A DNA stretch of 34,894 nucleotides, taken from the NCBI GenBank assembly GCA_012838585.1, contig DUPB01000052.1:1-34894 (forward strand), written 5' to 3'. The notes below the pieces were generated by a model. The model was not told the origin of the DNA and did not search any database. It saw only the letters and a list, made by a program, of their open reading frames with translations. The position numbers and the translations under genes are program-made. The first letter of the stretch is position 1. Each line of letters opens with the position of its first letter. Origin of the DNA: Bacteroidales bacterium (GTDB lineage Bacteria; Bacteroidota; Bacteroidia; Bacteroidales; Dysgonomonadaceae). Shown piece after piece: positions 17,769 through 24,765 of this stretch.

Positions 17769-19157
17769 ATGAAGAAAATTATTTATATACTACTGCTATC
17801 CCTTTTGGTTTTTGCCTGCAAGGAGGAGATTACCTACACGGAAGGCAGCTATTTCGGCTTATCCGACACAAACGTCAACTTCGACAGTAATGCCGGAGAG
17901 TTTGTGGTCTATCCGGTGAATCTGAATGGGAGTATCACGGCAACCGTTACATCAGAAGGAAGTAAATGGTGCAGCGTCACTGTAAACAACAACACGATTG
18001 TGATTAAAGTGGAGGAAAACGTGCTGGTTACCAGCCGCACCGCCGTGATTGAAGTCACTGGTGGCTCCGAAAAGCTTAACCTCTTGGTAAGACAAGCACG
18101 TAAGTACTTCACCAGCATTCCCGCGGTGAAAAATTTAGAAGCCATATCGGGTCCCAACCAGGTAACCCTCAAATGGATCAATCCAGAGCAGGATAACTTC
18201 TCGCATACCATCCTCACTTATCACAAAAGGGGGGAAGACCTGAGGCTTATTTTAGAAAGCGGTGTAACGGAATATACCGTTAAGGAGTTATTAAATGCCG
18301 ATGGTGAGTATACTTTCTACCTGCAGTCGGTAGATAAGGATAACGACTTCGGCGAAACTGTTTCGATAAAGGCAACGGCAGGCAAATTGGTGGCATTTAG
18401 GTTTGAGCATGAGACCCCCACGCAATGGTTGCCCTATTACCTAAGAGAGAGCGACACCTTTACCACCACGCTAAGGGTTGGAAGCGAAGAGTATGATGAA
18501 GGTGAGGTGATTAGCGTAGAGCTGGCAGTAGATGAGGCCCTATTGGATGCATATAACCAAAAAAACGATACATCTATCCCATTACTGCCAGAAAACAGCT
18601 ACAGCATGCCACAAAGTATAACCTACACGGGCAGTAACAACTATCAAGATTACAAGGTTGTATTAAATATTCCCGCCATTGGGGATCAACAAATATACGC
18701 CTTGCCACTAAAAATCGCGTCCACCTCCTCGGCCCAAATAAGCGAAACCATGTACTCCACGGTGGTGATTATCTACGTGGATGATCTGGAGGGGTGGTAC
18801 ACGGTCGATCGTTTACCCAAAAACGGCGAATCTGCCAGCAGATACCCCTCCGATCCTCAACAAAGACGGCGGTATATCAAGCGAACAGGTACCACAACTT
18901 GGGAGACCGGCTACCTCTTTCGCGCCTATGCCACTTCTGAGTCGAGAGCAGACAATGAATCGGTTGGCAATATCCAGCACATAAGTCTGGATCCGTCCAC
19001 GAAGAAGATAACCATTCAACAAGGTGTTTATGCGACATCCACCCAGCTAAACCACTTCAACATAGAAACCAACGAGTTACACATCGAATATTTGTATCGG
19101 GACTGGAGTGGCTGGTGGAATAACGAGAGAATGCACAGTAGGTCACTGAAAAGATGA
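17769..19157 (+). CDS. BACON / Fn3 / DUF1735 / DUF4361 multidomain lipoprotein (end of operon B)
   Basis: Predicted surface lipoprotein of 462 residues (lipobox VFAC, Cys17). Domains by eye: BACON-like all-beta domain at about 30-112 (VNFDSNAGEFVVYPVNLNGS, WCSVTVNNNTIVIKVEEN, LNLLVRQARKY), Fn3 or DUF4959-like domain at about 118-205 (AVKNLEAISGPNQVTLKWIN), DUF1735-like at about 210-335 (VISVELAVDEALLDAYNQ, LPENSYSMPQSITYTG), and a DUF4361-like C-terminus. BACON domains are often carbohydrate- or mucin-associated spacers, so this is probably an extended glycan-binding protein. It resembles the previous gene with an added N-terminal half. A long hairpin at 19162-19220 follows its stop. Confidence 0.8.
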   Translation: MKKIIYILLLSLLVFACKEEITYTEGSYFGLSDTNVNFDSNAGEFVVYPVNLNGSITATVTSEGSKWCSVTVNNNTIVIKVEENVLVTSRTAVIEVTGGSEKLNLLVRQARKYFTSIPAVKNLEAISGPNQVTLKWINPEQDNFSHTILTYHKRGEDLRLILESGVTEYTVKELLNADGEYTFYLQSVDKDNDFGETVSIKATAGKLVAFRFEHETPTQWLPYYLRESDTFTTTLRVGSEEYDEGEVISVELAVDEALLDAYNQKNDTSIPLLPENSYSMPQSITYTGSNNYQDYKVVLNIPAIGDQQIYALPLKIASTSSAQISETMYSTVVIIYVDDLEGWYTVDRLPKNGESASRYPSDPQQRRRYIKRTGTTTWETGYLFRAYATSESRADNESVGNIQHISLDPSTKKITIQQGVYATSTQLNHFNIETNELHIEYLYRDWSGWWNNERMHSRSLKR

Positions 19158-19161
19158 ACCC

Positions 19162-19220
19162 ACTATACCATTTAGGGTCACTTGACGGTAAATCCATCAA
19201 GTGACCCTAAATGGTATGGT
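19162..19220. terminator. Long perfect hairpin between convergent operon B and folE
   Basis: TACCATTTAGGGTCACTTGA (19166-19185) and its exact reverse complement (19197-19216) flank an 11-base loop. Pairing extends outwards to 19162/19220 with one T-G pair, giving about 24 bp, and inside the loop GG/CC can also pair. It starts 4 bases after the operon B stop and ends 9 bases before the folE stop. The symmetry suits a bidirectional terminator for convergent genes. No T tract follows on either strand, so it may instead terminate by another route, stabilise 3' ends or be a palindromic mobile remnant. Confidence 0.7.
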
Positions 19221-19229
19221 ACAGGTTCA

Positions 19230-19802
19230 TCACCTAATCAACGCGATAAACTCTTCCCTTGTTTTTTGTTCCCGGAATACGCCGGTGAAATCGGAGGTGG
19301 TGGTAATAGAATTTTGTTTCTCCACCCCCCGCATCTGCATGCACATGTGTTGCGCCTCTATCACCACCATCACGCCCATGGGGTGCAAGGTCTTCTGGAT
19401 GCACTCCTTAATTTGGGTGGTGAGGCGCTCTTGTACCTGCAGCCGACGGGCGAACACATCCACCACGCGGGCAATCTTGCTCAGACCCGTGATATAGCCG
19501 TCTGGGATATAGGCCACGTGCGCCTTGCCGAAAAAGGGTAACAGGTGGTGTTCGCACAACGAAAAGAGATCGATATCTTTCACGATTACCATCTGCCGGT
19601 AATTCTCCTTGAACAGGGCGGAACGAAGAATCTCCTCCGGATCTTGCCAGTAACCCGTGGTGAGGTACTGCATCGCCTTGGCTACCCGATCCGGGGTCTT
19701 CAGCAACCCCTCCCTGGCAGGATCTTCACCCAAGAGCGCGAGGATATCCCGGGTATGATCTGAAATAATCGACCTGCTTTTTTCTATCTCTTCGGATGAC
19801 AT
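19230..19802 (-). CDS. folE: GTP cyclohydrolase I
   Basis: Converts GTP to 7,8-dihydroneopterin triphosphate, the first step of folate (and pterin) synthesis; cytoplasmic homodecamer. The 190-residue length is normal. Signature features: [20 protein letters not shown], zinc site Cys83 and Cys154 with catalytic His85/His86 in [34 protein letters not shown], and HMCMQMRGV near the end. It is the last gene of a minus-strand cluster, 17 bases after the SPOR gene, and converges on operon B across the hairpin. Confidence 0.98.
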   Translation of the reverse strand: MSSEEIEKSRSIISDHTRDILALLGEDPAREGLLKTPDRVAKAMQYLTTGYWQDPEEILRSALFKENYRQMVIVKDIDLFSLCEHHLLPFFGKAHVAYIPDGYITGLSKIARVVDVFARRLQVQERLTTQIKECIQKTLHPMGVMVVIEAQHMCMQMRGVEKQNSITTTSDFTGVFREQKTREEFIALIR

Positions 19803-19819
19803 CTGTTCGTCTATTCTGG

Positions 19820-20347
19820 CTAATTAATCGGTATCTTCACCTCATCCACCACGATATACATCTCCCTACCAAAAGAGGGGAACCGCTTCTTGAACTCCTG
19901 CATGGCCTCCTCCGCCTCCTCGCGGGTGGCAAAGTTGCCCACGCGCAAGCGCCAAAACGGGGAGTCGAACAGAACCACCGTCTCGTGCTCAGGGAATGCC
20001 GCGTTAATCTGTGCTTGTTTTCGGTGTGCCTCGTCTTTCGAGGTGCGCTGGTTATTCCCGGAGAACGCCTGGACCTTAAAGCCCCGCAGGCGATGGAACT
20101 GAACGGTTCCGTCGGCCGAGGTATAGACCGTGCGGGCAGGCGACATGGGACGCCCCAGCACGTGCTTGATACTCTCATCCTCATGTACCGTGACCCTCCC
20201 CTGACCAGGGGTAGTGGAGTTTAACTCCTTCAGTATCTCGTTCCGCTGTTTTTGTGGTGACTGGGCAAGCACGGTACCCGTCACCGCTGCACCCAACAAC
20301 AAGATACAAACCGTCAAGGGAAAGCAAGATGGAAAGTGATGTTTCAT
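19820..20347 (-). CDS. Secreted SPOR-domain protein
   Basis: Exported 175-residue protein with a C-terminal SPOR domain, a fold that binds glycan strands lacking stem peptides at division sites. ATG at 20347 gives [19 protein letters not shown] with cleavage near VLAQ. The longer in-frame TTG start at 20371 is unlikely. The middle (about 30-85) is low in motifs. The SPOR region, about 87-170, reads [19 protein letters not shown], then [20 protein letters not shown] and a closing IVVDEVKIP. It lies between tpiA (28 bases) and folE (17 bases). A role in cell-wall or division maintenance is inferred from the family. Confidence 0.88.
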   Translation of the reverse strand: MKHHFPSCFPLTVCILLLGAAVTGTVLAQSPQKQRNEILKELNSTTPGQGRVTVHEDESIKHVLGRPMSPARTVYTSADGTVQFHRLRGFKVQAFSGNNQRTSKDEAHRKQAQINAAFPEHETVVLFDSPFWRLRVGNFATREEAEEAMQEFKKRFPSFGREMYIVVDEVKIPIN

Positions 20348-20375
20348 TGAAAATGAGGTTTCGTGTAACAACCTA

Positions 20376-21140
20376 TCAAGCCGTTAAAAACGCCTCGACA
20401 ATGGGCAGGAACTTTTCTACCCCGAGGGAGGCACCGCCAATAAGGCCGCCATCCACGTCAACGTTCGAGAAGAGCTCCTTCGCGTTGCCGGCGTTTACGC
20501 TCCCCCCGTACAGGATAGAGGTTCCATCGGCAACTTCCTTACCGTACTTGGCGGTCAAGGTCTCCCGGATAAACGCGTGCATCTCCTGGGCTTGATCAGG
20601 TGTTGCCGTCTTCCCTGTCCCGATGGCCCAAACCGGCTCATAAGCCAACACGATCTTCGCGAAATCCTCTGCCGAGAGTTCAAATAGCGATGCTTGTAAT
20701 TGCGCTTTCACCACGTCGAAGTGCCTGTTCGCCTCCCTCTCCTCCAACACCTCACCGATGCAAAAGATGGGGATAAGCCCGTTGGCCAACGCCAACTTCA
20801 CCTTCTCCTTGAGTATCTCGGGGGTCTCCCCGTAATAGGTGCGACGCTCACTGTGTCCAAGGATCACGTACTTGGCGCCGGTGGAAGCCACCATCGAAGC
20901 CGACACCTCCCCGGTGTAGGCACCCGATTCCTTATCGGCACAATTCTGGGCTGCCACGCCAATCTTGCTCGTGTCAATGGCCTCCACCACGCCAGCCAAG
21001 TGAATGAAAGGAGTGCCGATAATTACATCACAATTCACGGCTTTGTCCTTCAACGCTTTGTCTAGCCCTTTCGCTAACTCCAAACCTTCTTGCAGGCTTT
21101 TGTTCATCTTCCAGTTGCCCGCTACAATCTTCTTTCTCAT
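20376..21140 (-). CDS. tpiA: Triosephosphate isomerase
   Basis: Interconverts dihydroxyacetone phosphate and glyceraldehyde 3-phosphate in glycolysis; cytoplasmic TIM barrel dimer. 254 residues, normal length. The catalytic set is complete: Asn9/Lys11 in GNWKMN, His96 in LGHSERR, Glu168 in [11 protein letters not shown], and the phosphate-binding YGGSV and GGLIGGASL loops. It lies 20 bases after the MauE/DoxX-like gene. Confidence 0.98.
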   Translation of the reverse strand: MRKKIVAGNWKMNKSLQEGLELAKGLDKALKDKAVNCDVIIGTPFIHLAGVVEAIDTSKIGVAAQNCADKESGAYTGEVSASMVASTGAKYVILGHSERRTYYGETPEILKEKVKLALANGLIPIFCIGEVLEEREANRHFDVVKAQLQASLFELSAEDFAKIVLAYEPVWAIGTGKTATPDQAQEMHAFIRETLTAKYGKEVADGTSILYGGSVNAGNAKELFSNVDVDGGLIGGASLGVEKFLPIVEAFLTA

Positions 21141-21160
21141 ATTATAGTATATTAAATCGA

Positions 21161-22453
21161 TTAATGCTTTAATAAACGTTGCTCACGCCCCTTCAACAAT
21201 AACAACGGAACCAAGAAGAGCAACGCGGTAATGCCTAAACGACCGGCCTCGGCCCGCTTTCGATCCGGCGGGGAGGCCAACCGGGAATCCTCTAACGAAG
21301 CATTCACCTCGTTGAAACGGGGAACCCCATGATAGCCCCACTTGTTGATGATCACTCCCCCTTTTAACAATATCAACCCGGGCTGCGAACGAATCATCGT
21401 CTTCAGTTCCCGTTCATCGGCCTGTATAAACTGAAAACAGGTCTGATGCTGCCCTTCCCAGTTGCCCACCTCTTGTGGCGAGGAAGCGGTAAACAGGTAA
21501 AACGGGTAGTCATGCGCTTCCGCGTAGTCACGTGCCGCGATAAAACGATCCAAACGCCCCTCACGTACCCCCTCCAACGAGTAGGCAATCATCAAAAGCT
21601 GATAGGAAGGCTCCGACAGGATCAAGTCGGTCACATCACCACCGACATACCACTCGCCATCCGCATCTTCGCGGTAGATGGGAGCAAGGGCAAAATCCTC
21701 GATCGCCGGATTCTCCCCTTCCCGCACCACCCGTGTTCGGGCGTCAACGTAGGTCCACGTGCTATCATCCCACGGGAGATTCTCCTCGGTAAACTCCTGC
21801 TCTACCCCCTCCTTGCTATAAATAAAAATTGTTTCAAGCAGGTCGCCCTTTTCCGGGTCCACCTGCATCTGCGCCGGGATATTGGCACCCACATGGTAGG
21901 GCCTGAAATCCATGATGGGGTAGTGAAACAGGTTGTAGAGCGAGAAAAAGAATCCGAAAGCGATGGTGAAAATCGTCGCCAGCGGAGCCGATTCGCTCGA
22001 GAAAAGCGGCTTTATCTTCCTCCAGTTCAACAACAAAAAGAGCGTACCCAGCAAAAGCAGCAGATTTTTATAAAAAGTCTGCCAGTTGCTGATGATAAAC
22101 GCATCGCCAAAGCAGCCGCAGTCCTCTACCGGGTTAGTGAGCGCGATCCACAGCGTGAGCGGGGTATAAAAGAGCATGAATAACCCGATTAACCGAAGCG
22201 TCCACTTCCTGTAAACTCCCAGTAGCAGCATCACGCCCAAGGCAAACTCGGCAACCACCATGAGCAAAGCCGCCGGCTGGGCCAGAGGAAACAGCTCCAC
22301 GAGCTGGAACGCTATCAGGTAATCCTCTATCTTATACGCGAAACCAGACGGGTCGATCGCCTTCACGAAGCCGGAAAAGAGGAACGTAGCCCCGACCAGC
22401 AGGCGGGTAAACTCCACCAAAGAACCGACAACCTTAACCCTTGAATCACTCAT
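21161..22453 (-). CDS. MauE/DoxX-like membrane protein with C-terminal periplasmic domain
   Basis: Integral membrane protein of 430 residues. A MauE/DoxX-type N-terminal half has TM helices at about 9-31, 60-80, 87-106 and 129-143, with CGCFGD (Cys112, Cys114) just after TM3. This CxCFGD signature occurs in MauE-like proteins that handle thiol chemistry. A fifth helix (about 158-175) leads to a soluble segment of about 230 residues, then a last helix near 405-421. The soluble part contains [14 protein letters not shown] and [31 protein letters not shown], which looks thioredoxin-like but without a CxxC. The protein is conserved next to tpiA in Bacteroidales as I remember it. Biochemical role unknown. 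Confidence 0.82.
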   Translation of the reverse strand: MSDSRVKVVGSLVEFTRLLVGATFLFSGFVKAIDPSGFAYKIEDYLIAFQLVELFPLAQPAALLMVVAEFALGVMLLLGVYRKWTLRLIGLFMLFYTPLTLWIALTNPVEDCGCFGDAFIISNWQTFYKNLLLLLGTLFLLLNWRKIKPLFSSESAPLATIFTIAFGFFFSLYNLFHYPIMDFRPYHVGANIPAQMQVDPEKGDLLETIFIYSKEGVEQEFTEENLPWDDSTWTYVDARTRVVREGENPAIEDFALAPIYREDADGEWYVGGDVTDLILSEPSYQLLMIAYSLEGVREGRLDRFIAARDYAEAHDYPFYLFTASSPQEVGNWEGQHQTCFQFIQADERELKTMIRSQPGLILLKGGVIINKWGYHGVPRFNEVNASLEDSRLASPPDRKRAEAGRLGITALLFLVPLLLLKGREQRLLKH

Positions 22454-22458
22454 CGCCC

Positions 22459-22549
22459 ATTCGCTAACGCGCCTTTTCTGTCGTCGCTTGGCAAAGCTTG
22501 AACAAGTTCAGCTCTCAGTTTGAAAAAATTCGCTAACGCGCCTTTTCTG
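22459..22549. repeat. 22-bp direct repeat, two copies, in the DUF1599-DoxX intergenic gap
   Basis: Two identical 22-base copies lie at 22459-22480 and 22528-22549 (69-base period), each beginning ATTCGCTAACGCGCC and ending TTTTCTG. Between 22566 and 22600 a further minor repeat, TTGCTAA/TTGCTAAT, occurs about three times. The 138-base gap has no gene. Such short dispersed intergenic repeats are common in Bacteroidales; function unknown. Confidence 0.7.
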
Positions 22550-22591
22550 CTCTCGCTCCTAAGAAAATTGCTAATTGCTAATTACTCATTG

Positions 22592-23143
22592 CTAACTGCC
22601 AACCTCCCCGAACCTTAATTTAATCAACGCGAAAATCGCGTAATTAATCATATCCTTGTAGTTGGCATCCACACCCTCCGATGCGAGCGTTTGGCCACCC
22701 AGCTCCTCGATCTCCTTCGCACGGTAAATCTTCATCAAGATGATGTCGGTGTAAGAGCTAACCCGCATGCTGCGCCACGCCTCGTCGTAATCGTGGTTCT
22801 TATCGAGCATCAACTCCTTGGTTTCAGACACGTGCTGGTCATATAACCTCATCGCCTCCTCCGGGGAGATATCCACCCCATCGGCATAACCAAGCGACAG
22901 CTGAATCAACCCGATGATACCGTAATTGACGATAGCCATGAACTCGGGGACAATCCCCTCGCCCACCCGGCTCTCCTTTTTCATCTCAAGGGAGCGTATC
23001 CGGTTGGCCTTGATAAATATCTGGTCGGTTACCGATTCGGGACGGAGAATGCGCCACGAGGCACCGTAGTCATGCAACTTCTTCTCGTAAACCTCGCGAC
23101 ACAAGCGAATCACCTCGTCAAACTGGGTATTTGTACTATCCAT
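22592..23143 (-). CDS. DUF1599 protein with an internal duplication
   Basis: Cytoplasmic, 183 residues, no signal or membrane segment. The two halves are visibly related. Residues 22-53 (KLHDYGASWRILRPESVTDQ...) align with 115-146 (KNHDYDEAWRSMRVSSYTDI...) as HDYxxxWRxxRxxSxTDxIxxK, and each half ends in an NYxIxxLIxLxxG helix (73-85 and 167-179). DUF1599 is thought to be related to MazG-like all-alpha NTP pyrophosphohydrolases, but I do not see a convincing ExxE...ExxD metal motif, so activity is uncertain. First gene of the minus-strand cluster, with a good promoter at 23173-23180. Confidence 0.85.
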   Translation of the reverse strand: MDSTNTQFDEVIRLCREVYEKKLHDYGASWRILRPESVTDQIFIKANRIRSLEMKKESRVGEGIVPEFMAIVNYGIIGLIQLSLGYADGVDISPEEAMRLYDQHVSETKELMLDKNHDYDEAWRSMRVSSYTDIILMKIYRAKEIEELGGQTLASEGVDANYKDMINYAIFALIKLRFGEVGS

Positions 23144-23172
23144 AGTTGGCTTTGTCTCTTCTTGAATCCGGG

Positions 23173-23204
23173 CAAAGATACTAAAAAAAGGTACAAGTTT
23201 ACAA
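23173..23204 (-). promoter_or_regulatory. Promoter of the DUF1599-folE cluster
   Basis: On the minus strand TATCTTTG (complement of 23173-23180) is a perfect TAnnTTTG -7 element, with a TTG-containing -33 candidate (complement of 23201-23204) 20 bases upstream. Transcription would start about 25 bases before the DUF1599 ATG at 23143. The -33 region overlaps the terminator hairpin of the upstream gene. Confidence 0.65.
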
Positions 23205-23218
23205 TCCTTGTACCTTTT
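23182..23218 (-). terminator. Intrinsic terminator of the M23 peptidase gene
   Basis: Read on the minus strand, AAAAGGTACAAG (complement of 23207-23218) pairs with CTTGTACCTTTT (complement of 23186-23197) over 12 bp around a 9-base loop, and the descending arm runs on into seven T residues. It lies 41 bases after the peptidase stop. Confidence 0.75.
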
Positions 23219-23258
23219 CTATCATGTGAATCACTATCACTTTCGCCTATCCATATAT

Positions 23259-24338
23259 TCAAGAGACCCGAAGGGTTCTGCCTATTCTCAGCACGGTGCG
23301 TGAGGTGATGTTGTTCAAACGGCATAACTCACCAACCGTCGTCCCGTAGCGCTTCGCGATAGCGCCCAGGGTATCACCGCTCTGTATCCGATGGTAGCTC
23401 ACCTCACCCGACACGAACTTGTTGGTGCTCTCGGATGAGGCTGCATCGCTCGATGCCACGCTGTTGCCGCCACCGTTAGGCGACTTGTTGGAAACCACCA
23501 CACGGCTACTGCTGTTCGTCTTCCGGTAACTGGAGTTGGTCACCAGGTACTCATCGCGATGGGTAACCTTATTCTCGAAATCGATGATGAAGTTCGGGTT
23601 TATGGGCTTGCCAAGAAAACGGGTCTCAAAATGGAGATGCGACCCGTATGAGCGGCCGGTGTTACCAGCCAAACCGATAGGCTGCCCCGAAAGGACGAAA
23701 TCATTCTCGTCAACCAAGAACTTCGAGAGGTGTGCGTAAACGGTTTCCAGCCCGTTCACGTGACGAATCACCAGGTAGTACCCGTACCCTCTTCTTTCGT
23801 ATTGCTTAACCCTGACCTTACCATCAAACGCGGCGTAGATGGTGTCACCCGTCTGTGCCTTCAGATCGATACCGTAATGATAACGACGGCTTCCCCTACG
23901 CCCGAAGTTGGAAGTCATGTAACCATCCACCGGCATGGTGAAATTTTCCAAATCGACCATAAACGTGTCGGGAGCGTTTTCCAAACCACCGTAGATGTTG
24001 ACATGCCGGTTACCCCACATCCCGCCGTAAATATCGTCTGCCGGAATCTCGGTAGGGTCAAATTCTTCTCGCTGCTCTTCCACCTCTTCAAGTACAGAGA
24101 GGTCCATTTTGAGCTTCAAACCATCGGCAAACAAACCGTTTTCATCGCTAAAGCTCGAGCTATGCAATTGCTTGTACGTCACTTCCGATCGGGACTTCTC
24201 CTGGGTCACCGATTTTTCAGGTGCCACCGATGTCTCCAACTCCTCAGGAAGCGATTGTGAAAATGAATTGAGCGTGAAAAATAGTAAGGTCGAGCACAAT
24301 AGAACGCTTGCTCTTGCGAATAAATTATTTTGCTCCAT
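23259..24338 (-). CDS. Secreted M23 peptidase with C-terminal LysM domain
   Basis: Exported murein endopeptidase of the lysostaphin/LytM type, predicted to cut peptidoglycan cross-links during wall growth or division. Signal peptide at about 1-28 (ending NSFSQ), an acidic low-complexity linker at about 30-100, and the M23 domain at about 130-250. The metal site is complete: His154 and Asp158 in HYGIDLK, His203 in YAHLSKF, His234/His236 in HLHFE. A Ser/Asn-rich linker (270-308) leads to a single LysM at about 315-358 (YHRIQSGDTLGAIAKRYGTT, then LCRLNN), which anchors it to peptidoglycan. 359 residues. Monocistronic: own promoter and terminator. Confidence 0.94.
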   Translation of the reverse strand: MEQNNLFARASVLLCSTLLFFTLNSFSQSLPEELETSVAPEKSVTQEKSRSEVTYKQLHSSSFSDENGLFADGLKLKMDLSVLEEVEEQREEFDPTEIPADDIYGGMWGNRHVNIYGGLENAPDTFMVDLENFTMPVDGYMTSNFGRRGSRRYHYGIDLKAQTGDTIYAAFDGKVRVKQYERRGYGYYLVIRHVNGLETVYAHLSKFLVDENDFVLSGQPIGLAGNTGRSYGSHLHFETRFLGKPINPNFIIDFENKVTHRDEYLVTNSSYRKTNSSSRVVVSNKSPNGGGNSVASSDAASSESTNKFVSGEVSYHRIQSGDTLGAIAKRYGTTVGELCRLNNITSRTVLRIGRTLRVS

Positions 24339-24402
24339 TACTTTGTTTTTCAGTGTTACGCGAAAACGACTTTCTAATTATTCATTTTTTCCTATCGATT
24401 AC

Positions 24403-24434
24403 CAAAGTAAACTTTTTATTATTTCACGCGCAAA
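24403..24434 (-). promoter_or_regulatory. Promoter of the M23 peptidase gene
   Basis: On the minus strand TTTG (complement of 24431-24434), a 20-base spacer and TTACTTTG (complement of 24403-24410) form a -33/-7 pair with the usual Bacteroidetes spacing. The -7 element is the same TTACTTTG variant found at both SusCD operon promoters. The leader is about 60 bases. Confidence 0.6.
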
Positions 24435-24664
24435 TCTTCTTTATTCTTTTTTAGACAGCAAAGGATTAAAAATCACCTGGGAAAAGCATTATTAAGCTGA
24501 CATACAGACAAATATCCCATATTATGTTATAAAACATATTTCTGCTATTTTTATTTTATTAGGATTATTTTCACTTCGTTTAGCCTATTTTTCGACATCC
24601 ATCCTGGAGAAAGCCCGTGGATTCACGTTTTTTAATAACGTTCTTCACAAATGGACACTTTTTA

Positions 24665-24697
24665 CTCCTTCAGTGTAAGGAGATTTCCGTATCTTTG
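24665..24697 (+). promoter_or_regulatory. Promoter and spacer palindrome upstream of the DUF2723 gene
   Basis: TATCTTTG (24690-24697) is a perfect TAnnTTTG -7 element 68 bases before the ATG; no clean TTTG is seen at -33. A 6-bp inverted repeat CTCCTT/AAGGAG (24665-24670 and 24677-24682) lies between the two promoter positions and could be an operator. The rest of the 24339-24765 gap holds the divergent peptidase promoter and AT-rich sequence with no gene. Confidence 0.6.
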
Positions 24698-24765
24698 CTC
24701 CGGTTTTTCGATTAAACCAGCTGCACCAGGTTGGATTTCCCTAAAAAACTAATGTAGAGAAAATA

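Noticed and set aside
21446-22183. 245-residue plus-strand ORF
   Set aside because: Antisense to the MauE/DoxX-like gene, which has a clear CGCFGD motif and TM pattern. The shadow is rich in His/Arg/Gln with no recognisable domain.
24109-24495. 128-residue plus-strand ORF extending past the M23 peptidase start
   Set aside because: First two-thirds is antisense to the peptidase; the rest crosses its promoter. No ribosome site or domain.
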